50,383 nucleotides of DNA. Origin: Saprospiraceae bacterium. GTDB taxonomy: Bacteria; Bacteroidota; Bacteroidia; Chitinophagales; Saprospiraceae. This document shows, one piece after another, positions 40,401 through 48,911 of the stretch (positions are counted from its first letter, which is position 1; every line of letters starts with the position of its first letter). The stretch lies in NCBI GenBank assembly GCA_030148525.1, contig JASBTH010000281.1, positions 1 through 50,383 of the forward strand. The letters run 5' to 3'. The position numbers and the translations under genes were made by a program. The notes under the pieces were generated by a model. The model was not told where the DNA came from. It saw nothing but the letters and a program-made list of their open reading frames with translations, and did not search any database.

Positions 40401-41099
40401 TTACATATCACCTTCATCAGCAAAACTGTAATAACTTGAATTCGTAACAATCAAATGATCCAGAACGGCTATATCCAGGTGTTTACCCGCCTGAATTAAC
40501 TTGGCCGTGAGTTGCCGGTCAGCCGTACTTGGCGCCAGATTTCCGGAAGGATGGTTGTGCCCCAGAATCAGTGAACTGGCTTGATATTCCAATGCCTTAC
40601 GGAAAACAATCTTGGCGTCAACCACCGTTCCTGAGACACCACCCGTGCTTATACATTCCCGCCCGATAACCCGGTTAGCCCGATTGAGTAGCAATATCCA
40701 AAACGCTTCGTGGGGCAAATCTTCCAAATTGATCGAAAGGAGTTGGTATGCATCCTGACTACTCCGGATCTGGGGTTTTGTGGTCAAGTCCACTGCTTTG
40801 CGGCGGCGCGCCAATTCCAGTGCGGCAAGGATGGTAATACTTTTGGCCTGACCTACCCCCGGAAACTTTTGCAGCCGCTGTACACTGGCCCGCCCCAGGG
40901 CGTCCAAATCGTTGTTCATGCCATTAAGGATACGCCGGCCCAAATCAACCGCCGATTCGTGTCGGTTCCCCGAGCCGAGGAGAATAGCTAACAATTCAGC
41001 ATCGGAAAGGTGCTGCCGCCCGCTCCTAATCCATTTCTCCCTGGGCCTGTCTTCCACAGCCCAGGATTTAATAGTAAGGGAATCCTTCGGATAATCCAT
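40401..41099 (-). CDS. radC: RadC/YsxA-family JAMM protein
   Basis: A 232-residue protein with an N-terminal HhH-like segment (about 30-100, FPGVGQAKSITILAALELAR) and a C-terminal JAB1/MPN domain with the zinc motif His181-Asn-His183 (GHNHPSGNLAPS) and Asp194; Glu131 completes the site. The DNA-repair role in the name rests on old E. coli data and is doubtful; the fold indicates a metalloprotease or deubiquitinase-like activity. It precedes the ABC exporter by 115 bp. Confidence 0.92.
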   Translation of the reverse strand: MDYPKDSLTIKSWAVEDRPREKWIRSGRQHLSDAELLAILLGSGNRHESAVDLGRRILNGMNNDLDALGRASVQRLQKFPGVGQAKSITILAALELARRRKAVDLTTKPQIRSSQDAYQLLSINLEDLPHEAFWILLLNRANRVIGRECISTGGVSGTVVDAKIVFRKALEYQASSLILGHNHPSGNLAPSTADRQLTAKLIQAGKHLDIAVLDHLIVTNSSYYSFADEGDM

Positions 41100-41200
41100 T
41101 CGTTGTGTTTTAAAGGTGACATAATGGATTCCGAGATAAGCAACGGGAGTGCCAAGAATCCCTAAATTACTCCTTTCTTTGCTCCCACGAAACCGTAGCT

Positions 41201-41605
41201 ATGCCAAAAAATGGACTTAGGCCTTCCGAACGACTAAAAAGTCGGCGATTAATCCAGGCGCTCTTTAAGCAAGGGCATTCGTTTAGCAAATACCCAATCC
41301 GCCTGGTCTACCTGCCGGTAACGGAGCCTACCCTCCCAAGCCCTGTTCAGTGTACAGTATCGGTTCCCAAACGACGGTTTAGGCGAGCCGTACATCGCAA
41401 CCGTATTCGCCGACAGGTCCGCGAAGCATGGCGCTTGCACAAACAAGCCCTTTATCAGCAACTCGAAGGACACGATACTACCTATGCCTTCATGCTCCTT
41501 TATGTCGGAAAGGAACCAATGCCCTATGCCGATATTGAGCGCAGTATGAGGCGAGTCATAAAAACTTTTTGTGCCCGACACGACTTGAATAAGCCAACCG
41601 AATGA
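41201..41605 (+). CDS. rnpA: Ribonuclease P protein component
   Basis: A basic 134-residue protein that binds RNase P RNA and helps tRNA 5' processing. The RNR motif is VHRNRIRRQVREAWRLH (about 66-82) and the N-terminus LRPSERLKSRRLIQALF is typical. Usually rpmH lies directly upstream; here the 100 bp before it contain no rpmH and radC diverges instead. The start codon follows a T/C-rich stretch. Confidence 0.95.
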   Translation: MPKNGLRPSERLKSRRLIQALFKQGHSFSKYPIRLVYLPVTEPTLPSPVQCTVSVPKRRFRRAVHRNRIRRQVREAWRLHKQALYQQLEGHDTTYAFMLLYVGKEPMPYADIERSMRRVIKTFCARHDLNKPTE

Positions 41606-41703
41606 TGGTTTCGATTCTCTTTGGTCTAATCACTTTAATATAAATCAGCCACTTTCCGTAGCTTCCATCTTTGTTGTTGGTATGCTTACGCAAAAAATCG
41701 CCT

Positions 41704-42204
41704 ATGCGCCTCTTTGTCCTGCTATTATTCCTGTCGGCCCTGGTCGTACCCGCCTCGGCCCAGAAGTTCCTGCAAATAGAAAAACGCGGTCGCGCCAAGA
41801 CTGAAAAAATTCCCCTCAACACGGAACTGACCTACCGCATCCTGAACGATGACTACTGGTACACCAATACCACTCGCGATTACCTGGTCGAGGAGAACCT
41901 CATTGCTTTTGAGGACCGCTTTGTCAATATCAACGATATTACCGCCTTTCAGTACCAACGGGAATGGCCCACCGTAGCCAAAAACCAAATACGTAATTTT
42001 GGCCTTGGATGGTCAGCACTGGCCTTGATAGGAACGCTTACCGACAATGACCCCAGCACAAATTACCAATGGTCCGATGCCATCATTACCGCCGGATGTT
42101 TTGGCCTGTCTTTTTCCTTCGAACCTCTCTTCCGGAAGAAGACCGTGCACTTCGGAAAATCAAAACGCCTGCGGCTGGTTGACTTGCGCTTTAAGGATTA
42201 TTAG
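41704..42204 (+). CDS. Small exported protein of unknown function
   Basis: A 166-residue protein with signal peptide (1-19, VVPASAQ). The mature part starts with KFLQIEKRGRAKTEKIPLNT and looks like a short beta-rich domain (about 20-90), followed by a moderately hydrophobic segment (about 98-113, FGLGWSALALIGTL) and another (about 127-142), ending in basic strands (KRLRLVDLRFKDY). It may be membrane associated. The function is not recognised. ATG at 41704 was chosen because it begins the signal peptide. It follows rnpA by 98 bp and may be cotranscribed. Confidence 0.7.
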   Translation: MRLFVLLLFLSALVVPASAQKFLQIEKRGRAKTEKIPLNTELTYRILNDDYWYTNTTRDYLVEENLIAFEDRFVNINDITAFQYQREWPTVAKNQIRNFGLGWSALALIGTLTDNDPSTNYQWSDAIITAGCFGLSFSFEPLFRKKTVHFGKSKRLRLVDLRFKDY

Positions 42205-42227
42205 TTCTTTAAAAGAAAAAAGACGGA

Positions 42228-42351
42228 TATACCGACAACGAAGTGGTTTTGTTCCGCAGTACTTCGTGCTGGGACTCCAAACCACTTCGAGTCGAGTATA
42301 TACTGGCGTGAAAAGGTTTGGGCTTTGCCAAACCTTTTTGGAAGCGGTATA
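42228..42351. repeat. 73-bp palindromic element, copy 2, with about 50 bp extra
   Basis: Bases 42228-42289 match the reverse complement of copy 1 with one change (GTTCC for GCTCC); the first 22-nt arm is identical. The other arm then diverges (AGTCGAGTATATACTGG), and the expected end GGAAGCGGTATAG reappears at 42340-42352. So about 50 bp lie inside the arm relative to copy 1, including a hairpin with T run. Either copy 2 received an insertion or copy 1 lost it. Confidence 0.8.
42311..42339. terminator. Bidirectional terminator inside palindromic copy 2
   Basis: AAAAGGTTTGG pairs perfectly with CCAAACCTTTT over 11 bp with a 6-nt loop (GCTTTG), followed by T on the plus strand. It lies between the 3' ends of the small exported protein gene and aroQ, where a two-way stop is useful. 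Confidence 0.7.
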
Positions 42352-42377
42352 GATAAGAGATACTAGGCTTTAGTCCT

Positions 42378-42809
42378 TTAACTATTCGGTGCGTCTATGA
42401 GTGCACGCACCGCCAGGTCGTATCCTTTTAAGCCAAAACCAACGATGATTCCCGCGCAAATGGGAGAGAGATAGGAGTGGTGGCGGAATGCTTCCCGCCG
42501 GTGCACATTGGAAATATGTACTTCCACCACCGGTGTTTCGATAGCCGCAATGGCATCCGCCAGCGCCACCGAGGTATGTGTATAGGCACCGGCATTAAAC
42601 ACTATTCCATCGAAAGAAAAACCTACTTCGTGCAGTTTATCCACCAGAGCACCTTCGTGATTCGATTGGAAATACACCAGCGAATGGTCCGTAAATGACA
42701 TCTGTAATTCCCGGAAGTAATCTTCGAACGATTGGCTTCCGTATACGTCGGGTTCGCGTTTGCCCAGCAAATTAAGATTGGGCCCGTTTAGGATCAGTAT
42801 TTTTTTCAC
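42378..42809 (-). CDS. aroQ: Type II 3-dehydroquinate dehydratase
   Basis: Third step of the shikimate pathway: 3-dehydroquinate to 3-dehydroshikimate. The 143-residue length and motifs are those of the dodecameric type II enzyme: NGPNLNLLGKREPDVYG (with the catalytic Tyr), FNAGAYTHTSVALADAI, and EVHISNVHRREAFRHHS with the catalytic His. It begins 9 bp after the recQ stop codon and is cotranscribed with recQ, an unusual pairing that may be conserved in relatives. Confidence 0.97.
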   Translation of the reverse strand: MKKILILNGPNLNLLGKREPDVYGSQSFEDYFRELQMSFTDHSLVYFQSNHEGALVDKLHEVGFSFDGIVFNAGAYTHTSVALADAIAAIETPVVEVHISNVHRREAFRHHSYLSPICAGIIVGFGLKGYDLAVRALIDAPNS

Positions 42810-42818
42810 GGAAGTGGC

Positions 42819-45041
42819 TTAATTCGCGTTGTCTGACAAGAATTTTACCCGCATGATCTGTATCTCCTCCAGGGTAATGTCTTCCTCTTGTAATTCTTGG
42901 AAGGCCATTTCCAGGGAATCCGTATCGGCTTCCATGAAATAATCCTCAATATCTTCCCGGGCGTACTCGTCGAGATTATCCTCTACGTAATAATCGATAT
43001 TGAGCTTGGTACCCGATAGTACAATGGCGTACATTTCCTCCAGCAGGTCTTCCATACTCAGTCCATTCGCTTCCGCCAAATCCTCCAGAGGAACTTTGCG
43101 GTCTACGCCCTGAATAATATTCACCTTCATTTTGGATTTATTGGCAACCTGCTTGACAATGATTTCCGTAGGACGCTCAATGTCGTTACTCTCCACGTAT
43201 TCCTTAATAAGCGACAGGAAAGGAGCAGCATAACGCATGGCTTTCCCCTTGCTCACTCCGCTGATTTGCGTCATTTCATCGAGCGAAATCGGGTATTGAG
43301 TCGCCATATCTTCCAGCGAAGGGTCCTGGAAAATTACAAAAGGCGGGACGCCCAGACGCTGCGACTCCTGCTTGCGCAAATCCTTTAGCATACGCATCAG
43401 CGTTTCATCCAATACGGCTGTACGGGCATTTTCCGATTCGGTGGCCTCCTCTAATTCGGCGTCAAAATCGTGGTTCAAAGGAATCTCTACCTCCACCGGA
43501 TGCTCCAGAAAAGACCGCCCTTTGTCTGTCATCTTCAGCAATCCATAGCTTTCAATATCCTTTCGTAACAGATCGTGCAAAAGCGCATGACGAAAAACCG
43601 AATACCAATACGTGCTATTTTCTCCTTCCCCTTTACCATACAGCTCTTTCTTATTGAAGCCAAAATCCTCCATTTCTTTGGTCTTACGACCCCGAATGAA
43701 TTCGACCAGTGCCGGTAATCCGTAGTTCTCTTCCAGGTCTAGTACTGCTTGCAGAGCCAGGAGCATATCGTCCTTAACACTCACTTTTGCTTTGGGGTGG
43801 CGACAATTGTCGCACATATTATCACACTGACTTTCGTCAAAAGCTTCTCCAAAGTAGTGAAGCAGGAATTTGCGACGGCATGCGGTCGTCTCGGCGTAAG
43901 CCATGACTTCCTGCATCAATTGCTGCCCCATCTCGCGCTCGGCTACCGGCTTGTCGCGCAAAAATTTCTCCAACTTCAACAGATCCTTATGACTAAAGAA
44001 AGCTACACATCGCCCGTCGAGCCCGTCTCGGCCGGCCCGGCCGGTTTCCTGGTAATAGTTTTCTATACTCTTGGACATATCGTAATGGATGACAAAACGT
44101 ACATCGGGTTTATCAATCCCCATACCAAAAGCAATGGTGGCCACAATCACGTCCACATTTTCCATCAGAAAATCATCCTGTGTGCGCGAACGGGTTTTAG
44201 CATCCAAACCAGCGTGGTAGGGCGCAGCCTTAATATCATTAACCTGGAGTGTTTTGGCAATGGTTGAAGCCGATTTGCGACTCTGTACGTAGATGATACC
44301 CGATTGATCGGGGATGCCTTTTATTATTTGGATAATGCTCTTGATCGTCTGGTCAGCTTTCCCCTTGGGCCGAACCTCATAGTAAAGATTCGAACGGTTG
44401 AAGGATGAAACAAAGGTGTTCTCATCCTGCATATTGAGGTTCTTCACAATATCTGCCTGCACCTTGGGTGTAGCCGTTGCCGTAAGGGCAATCACGGGAA
44501 TATCTTCCCCAATTGAATTGAGCATGGCCCGGATGCGACGGTACTCAGGTCTGAAATCATGCCCCCATTCCGAAATGCAATGGGCTTCGTCCACGGCCAC
44601 AAAAGAGATGTTTGCTTGCTTAAAAAAGGCAATATTCTCTTCCTTGGTAAGGGTTTCCGGAGCTATGAATAGCAATTTGGTCTTGCCGTCCATGATATCC
44701 TGCTTAACCAATTTCATTTGTGCCTTGGTCAGGGAGGAATTCAGGAAATGTGCGATATCGTCACTTTGACTATGCCCGCGTATGGAGTCAACCTGATTCT
44801 TCATCAGGGCGATTAAAGGGGAAATCACCAAAGCGGTACCCTCCATCATAAGGGCAGGTAATTGATAGCAGAGGGACTTACCTCCACCTGTAGGCATGAT
44901 AACGAAGGTATCCTGCCCGTTCAATACACTTTGTATGATGTCGCTTTGCTGGCCTTTAAATTGATCAAAGCCAAAGTATTGTTGCAGAGCTTTCTGCAGA
45001 GATTGATTGGTCACAGTCATTGTTCCTTTTGACTTTTTCAT
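42819..45041 (-). CDS. recQ: ATP-dependent DNA helicase RecQ
   Basis: A 740-residue 3'-5' helicase of recombination repair. Helicase motifs: MPTGGGKSLCYQ (motif I, 49-60), VDEAHCISEWG (motif II, 150-160), ALTATAT, and QETGRAGRDG (motif VI). The zinc-binding segment has four Cys (CRRKFLLHYF, CDNMCDNCRHP), then a winged-helix RQC domain and an HRDC domain (about 545-625, RLGVPPFVIFQDPSLEDMA). A further 110-residue acidic extension rich in Asp/Glu follows, as in Bacteroidota RecQ. An alternative start at residue 8 (MTVTNQ) is possible. Confidence 0.97.
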   Translation of the reverse strand: MKKSKGTMTVTNQSLQKALQQYFGFDQFKGQQSDIIQSVLNGQDTFVIMPTGGGKSLCYQLPALMMEGTALVISPLIALMKNQVDSIRGHSQSDDIAHFLNSSLTKAQMKLVKQDIMDGKTKLLFIAPETLTKEENIAFFKQANISFVAVDEAHCISEWGHDFRPEYRRIRAMLNSIGEDIPVIALTATATPKVQADIVKNLNMQDENTFVSSFNRSNLYYEVRPKGKADQTIKSIIQIIKGIPDQSGIIYVQSRKSASTIAKTLQVNDIKAAPYHAGLDAKTRSRTQDDFLMENVDVIVATIAFGMGIDKPDVRFVIHYDMSKSIENYYQETGRAGRDGLDGRCVAFFSHKDLLKLEKFLRDKPVAEREMGQQLMQEVMAYAETTACRRKFLLHYFGEAFDESQCDNMCDNCRHPKAKVSVKDDMLLALQAVLDLEENYGLPALVEFIRGRKTKEMEDFGFNKKELYGKGEGENSTYWYSVFRHALLHDLLRKDIESYGLLKMTDKGRSFLEHPVEVEIPLNHDFDAELEEATESENARTAVLDETLMRMLKDLRKQESQRLGVPPFVIFQDPSLEDMATQYPISLDEMTQISGVSKGKAMRYAAPFLSLIKEYVESNDIERPTEIIVKQVANKSKMKVNIIQGVDRKVPLEDLAEANGLSMEDLLEEMYAIVLSGTKLNIDYYVEDNLDEYAREDIEDYFMEADTDSLEMAFQELQEEDITLEEIQIMRVKFLSDNAN

Positions 45042-45279
45042 CCATCTGGCGAATCGTATCCTCGGGTGTCAGGACAATGGTTTTTGGGGAAGGACGGAAC
45101 TCGAGTGATGGTAAATTCTTAGCGTCTATACACTGACCCGTAATTATCAATTTAACGAAAAAAAATGGCCTGACCCCTATTCCGGTGGCCTTTTTTGTCC
45201 GAGTTTGCCTACTTTTGAGGCTGATTTTTTGGGTCAAATAGACGGGTCTGTGCGAAAGGCGGACAAAAATAACGAATTA

Positions 45280-46254
45280 GTGCGTAAGACAGAAACACTT
45301 ATCATAGAAACAGCCCTCCGAACGATTGACATAGAGCACCAGGCGATTAACGCCTTAAAAAACAGTATTAACGACAACTTTGTTGCCGTGGTCGAACGCC
45401 TGTTTGAATCCACCGGCCGCGTTGTCCTCACCGGAATCGGTAAAAGTGCATTAGTCGCCCAGAAAATTGTCGCCACCCTAAACTCCACCGGTACACCTGC
45501 TCTTTTCCTGCACGCTGCCGATGCTATCCACGGTGATTTGGGCATGGTCCAATCCGACGATCAGGTAATTTGTCTTTCCAAGAGTGGAGAAACGCCCGAA
45601 ATTCGCGTTTTAGTGCCCCTGCTTCGCAATTTGGGGAATACTGTCATCGGAATGGTTAGTCGCTCCGATTCTTACCTCGCCCGTCAGGCCGATTTTGTAT
45701 TGCATACGCCCGTGGATCAAGAAGCCGACCCCAACAACCTGGCTCCAACAACGAGCACAACCTCTCAGATCGTCATGGGTGATGCCCTGGCCACCGCCCT
45801 ACTGGCCCTGCGCGGATTTACCCCCCAGGATTTTGCCCAATTCCACCCCGGCGGCGCGCTGGGTAAACAACTTTACCTGCGGGTCTCCGACCTGTTCCCC
45901 CAAAATGAAAAACCGGCCGTAAAAGCCGGAGATACCCTCCGTGCCATCATCGTGGAAATGACCTCCAAACGACTGGGAGCTACGGCCGTAGTCGACGACC
46001 AAAGCCAGGTTCTTGGTATTATCACCGACGGCGACCTGCGCCGTATGCTCGAAGAGGAAGAAGACCTCACTGGTGTAGATGCCCGCGCCATCATGTCCGG
46101 TTCCCCAAAAGTGATCCAGGAAAACGCCCTCGCCGTAAAAGCTCTCCAGATGATGCGTAAACACAGTATCACACAGCTCATAGTGGTCGATGATCACGGT
46201 GTCTACCAAGGCTTCATTCATCTCCACGACCTGATCCGCGAAGGCCTGATCTAG
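45280..46254 (+). CDS. kdsD: Arabinose-5-phosphate isomerase (SIS + two CBS domains)
   Basis: Converts ribulose-5-phosphate to arabinose-5-phosphate, the first step of Kdo synthesis for LPS. An SIS domain (GIGKSALVAQKIVATLNSTG, then HGDLGMVQSDDQVICLSKSG) is followed by two CBS domains (KRLGATAVVDDQ, and the repeat with HSITQLIVVDDHGVYQGFIH). A GTG start at 45280 gives 324 residues, the normal length; longer readings from GTG 45250 or TTG 45205 are possible, but TACTTTTG at 45210-45217 looks like a -7 box and would exclude 45205. Its stop overlaps the convergent peptidase gene by 4 bp. Confidence 0.92.
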   Translation: MRKTETLIIETALRTIDIEHQAINALKNSINDNFVAVVERLFESTGRVVLTGIGKSALVAQKIVATLNSTGTPALFLHAADAIHGDLGMVQSDDQVICLSKSGETPEIRVLVPLLRNLGNTVIGMVSRSDSYLARQADFVLHTPVDQEADPNNLAPTTSTTSQIVMGDALATALLALRGFTPQDFAQFHPGGALGKQLYLRVSDLFPQNEKPAVKAGDTLRAIIVEMTSKRLGATAVVDDQSQVLGIITDGDLRRMLEEEEDLTGVDARAIMSGSPKVIQENALAVKALQMMRKHSITQLIVVDDHGVYQGFIHLHDLIREGLI

Positions 46255-47882
46255 TTGAACCACCAGATCTTCCGGGCAAATTCAACCCCGCTATCAGTGC
46301 GGATCTGCACCCAATGAACTCCATTCGAAGCATTGGGTATCGACCACCCTCTTTCCAGAATACCACCGGTCGTAGCCTCCTTTCGAAAAAAGGCCACCCG
46401 CTGCCCCAAAGTATTGTATACCGCAACGTCCACTGACCCGGCATGTCCTGCATCTAGCCTGGTGTACAATTGATCGCCCTGCTGCCATAGTAACCACTCT
46501 CCGGCCTCCTCCGGCTCCCAGGAAATAGACAAGCGGTACGGACGAGTACAGTTGCCGCGCCCGCTGGCTCGCACGTACAAAAACTGACCAGCACCGACCG
46601 GGCGCACCAGCCTACCGGTGCCCTCTCCAGACAAGGGGGACCCCAGCGAATCAACTACCGTCAATTGCAAGGCCGGCCCACTCAATTGCTCCAATCGGAT
46701 TTGACCGGCCCGCAGCGCATTCACCCGGTAATAATCTACCGAATCTCCCTCCGGCCCCAGATAGCGTTCCAACTCTTCCAGCTTTGGGCTTCCGCCAAAA
46801 GTAAACACCTCCCCGGCAGCTGGTGTGTTGTTTGGCTCACCAATCTGACATTGGGCGTCCTCGTAAAAGTAAATGGGCTCCGTATATATCTTACCGTCGT
46901 ACTCCGGTCGGTCTTCATCGGAATAGGCCACTTGCAGAAAGTTATACCTGTCTGCATCCGGAATGGAAGGTGCCGAAAACGAAATTGCCTTTCGCTCGCC
47001 CGGCATCAGGGAAAAAGCATCAGTCGTAGTTACATCCAGACCATATAATCCTTCCTCCTCTTCGGAGAATCTCAGGGTCATTTTACCCGAAACCTCCTTT
47101 TGGTCCCGATTAACTAGTATCAATTCACCATCAACCGTCCTGTCCAGTGGCCAAAATGATCCAGGCCCATCAATGTCTTCCACGAACAATCGCTCATCGG
47201 TACTGAGAAATTGGAAAACTGCAGAGAAGGGCTCGGCCTTATCAATAAACCGATTAGCCCTCAGATCATCAATGGCCCGCCGCCAATTGGTGGTTGAGTC
47301 CAGCGGGTTGTATTGGGAATCACTTATGTCGTAAATAGACTGGTAAAGTACTATGTGCAAATGACAGCCTCCATTCCCTGTATCTCCTATCCAGCCAATA
47401 GGGTCACCAACCTCCACCCTATCCCCTACGCCAACTGATACCGCCTGTAAGTGGGCCATGCGCACCGCAAAAGTGCTATCCTGAGTAGACTGCACAACAA
47501 TCTGGTTACCGTACCCGCTATTCGAATTCTCTTCCACGTAAATGACAGTGCCGGCTAATGGAGCCTTCAACCCCCAACCACAACTCGTCGACCGATAGGT
47601 GTGCCAGTCCAGCGCGAAACGATCAACCCCCTGGTGCAACCCGCAATAGTGGCCACACAACAACCGCCAGGAATGCGAGCCCGACTTATAGTCGATAGGA
47701 AAACTGTCTTCAAAAGGCCAGACTAGCAAAGAGGTACCATCGGGTTCCAATTTGGCCTGAGGCAGCTGACCGAAAGCAGGACTCGACCCCAAAAACAACA
47801 CAAACAGAAACCAACCAAAAAATGCATACCATTCCTGGCGGACATTCCGTTGTTTTTTTGCGAAAGCAATACGACCTTCCAT
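46251..47882 (-). CDS. Secreted M23 peptidase with a type IX-like sorting domain
   Basis: A 543-residue exported zinc endopeptidase of the lysostaphin/LytM class. A hydrophobic signal (19-38) is followed by the M23 domain (about 75-180) with His83-xxx-Asp87 (HQGVD), His144 (MAHLQ) and His174-x-His176 (CHLHIVLY). The middle (about 230-455) is beta-rich. The last 70 residues (DVAVYNTLGQRVAFFRKEAT, then GVHWVQIRTDSG) resemble the type A sorting domain of the type IX secretion system, so it is probably surface exposed or released. Substrate is likely peptidoglycan cross-bridges or other peptides. It shares a 3-nt spacer with the divergent lipoprotein start. Confidence 0.85.
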   Translation of the reverse strand: MEGRIAFAKKQRNVRQEWYAFFGWFLFVLFLGSSPAFGQLPQAKLEPDGTSLLVWPFEDSFPIDYKSGSHSWRLLCGHYCGLHQGVDRFALDWHTYRSTSCGWGLKAPLAGTVIYVEENSNSGYGNQIVVQSTQDSTFAVRMAHLQAVSVGVGDRVEVGDPIGWIGDTGNGGCHLHIVLYQSIYDISDSQYNPLDSTTNWRRAIDDLRANRFIDKAEPFSAVFQFLSTDERLFVEDIDGPGSFWPLDRTVDGELILVNRDQKEVSGKMTLRFSEEEEGLYGLDVTTTDAFSLMPGERKAISFSAPSIPDADRYNFLQVAYSDEDRPEYDGKIYTEPIYFYEDAQCQIGEPNNTPAAGEVFTFGGSPKLEELERYLGPEGDSVDYYRVNALRAGQIRLEQLSGPALQLTVVDSLGSPLSGEGTGRLVRPVGAGQFLYVRASGRGNCTRPYRLSISWEPEEAGEWLLWQQGDQLYTRLDAGHAGSVDVAVYNTLGQRVAFFRKEATTGGILERGWSIPNASNGVHWVQIRTDSGVEFARKIWWFN

Positions 47883-47885
47883 ACT

Positions 47886-48911
47886 ATGAACCGAATTCTG
47901 TTATTTCTTCTATGTTCGTGCCTGCTGGCTGGTTGCCAGCCCTCCGGTACATCTACCAGAACCGCCTTCTATCATTGGAAGACGTACGTAGAGCTGGATT
48001 CGTTGGAATTGGGGACGCTCCGCCAGTTGGCATCCGAACGACTATACGTCAAATACTTCGACCTGGACTGGGACGAGCAACGAAAACAGGCAGTGCCCCT
48101 GGCCTCGGTACAGTGGGGGGATTCCCTGCCAACCAATCTGGACATCGTCCCGGTTATCTTTATCACTACCCGCGTACTAAACCAATTAGGTGACCATGAC
48201 ATTCCGGCTGTCGCCCAAAAGATGGCCCAACATATCGGGAAGTTGCATCCTCCGGGACGTAATTTTTCCCATATCCAGTTGGACTGCGACTGGACGCCAT
48301 CTACTAAAAAACGCTTTTTTGCCCTGGTGCGCTCCTTGCGCAAGGCCTTACCGCGACCGATAATTTGGTCGGCTACCATACGTTTGCACCAAATTCGCGA
48401 CTTTCAGCAGACGGAAGTTCCCCCGGTCGACCGGGGGATGCTCATGTTCTACAATATGGGGAACCTTCGTTCCTGGAACGAACCCAACGCCATCCTGAAC
48501 CTAAAAATCGCCCGTGCCTATATGACCGAAGCCGTCGACGCCTATCCCCTGCCGCTCGATGTTGCCTTTCCGCTATACCACTGGGGGACTGTCTTCCGAC
48601 GAGGAACATTAACCTATCTCATCAATGGCCTGAACGAAGAGGTCCTGACTGATACGTCTCGTTTCCATTCTTTAGCAAAAGGACGGTACGAGGTCGTGAA
48701 AAATACATACCTTGATTCCTACTATTTGTACAGTGGAGATCGCATTCGACTGGATCGGGCTACCCCTGCTACTGTGCGGCAAGCAGCCAGGGAAGTTGCC
48801 GAATGGCTGCCGAAAAAGCCCGGACACGTAGCCCTGTACCATCTCGATGAATCCGTTCTAGCATCCTGGACTTATGATGAGCTTTCGCAAATCTGTCGCC
48901 CTTTCGATTAG
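47886..48911 (+). CDS. Lipoprotein of unknown function (DUF3142-like)
   Basis: A 341-residue lipoprotein (lipobox CLLAGC, Cys17). The mature part alternates strands and helices (LYVKYFDLDWDEQRKQAVP, FSHIQLDCDWTPSTKKRFFA, MLMFYNMGNLRSWNEPNAIL, VALYHLDESVLASWTYDE), a pattern that suggests a TIM-barrel glycosidase-like fold; the Asp pair in QLDCDW could be catalytic. I recall a resemblance to the DUF3142 family but cannot verify it. The ATG at 47886 was chosen as it begins the signal. Its end overlaps the next gene by 35 bp, so the two are coupled. Confidence 0.75.
   Translation: MNRILLFLLCSCLLAGCQPSGTSTRTAFYHWKTYVELDSLELGTLRQLASERLYVKYFDLDWDEQRKQAVPLASVQWGDSLPTNLDIVPVIFITTRVLNQLGDHDIPAVAQKMAQHIGKLHPPGRNFSHIQLDCDWTPSTKKRFFALVRSLRKALPRPIIWSATIRLHQIRDFQQTEVPPVDRGMLMFYNMGNLRSWNEPNAILNLKIARAYMTEAVDAYPLPLDVAFPLYHWGTVFRRGTLTYLINGLNEEVLTDTSRFHSLAKGRYEVVKNTYLDSYYLYSGDRIRLDRATPATVRQAAREVAEWLPKKPGHVALYHLDESVLASWTYDELSQICRPFD

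Noticed and set aside
47850-47885. Upstream TTG start for the lipoprotein
   Set aside because: It puts polar residues (FFCESNTTFHT) before the signal peptide and lies inside the divergent gene; ATG 47886 gives a proper lipobox signal.
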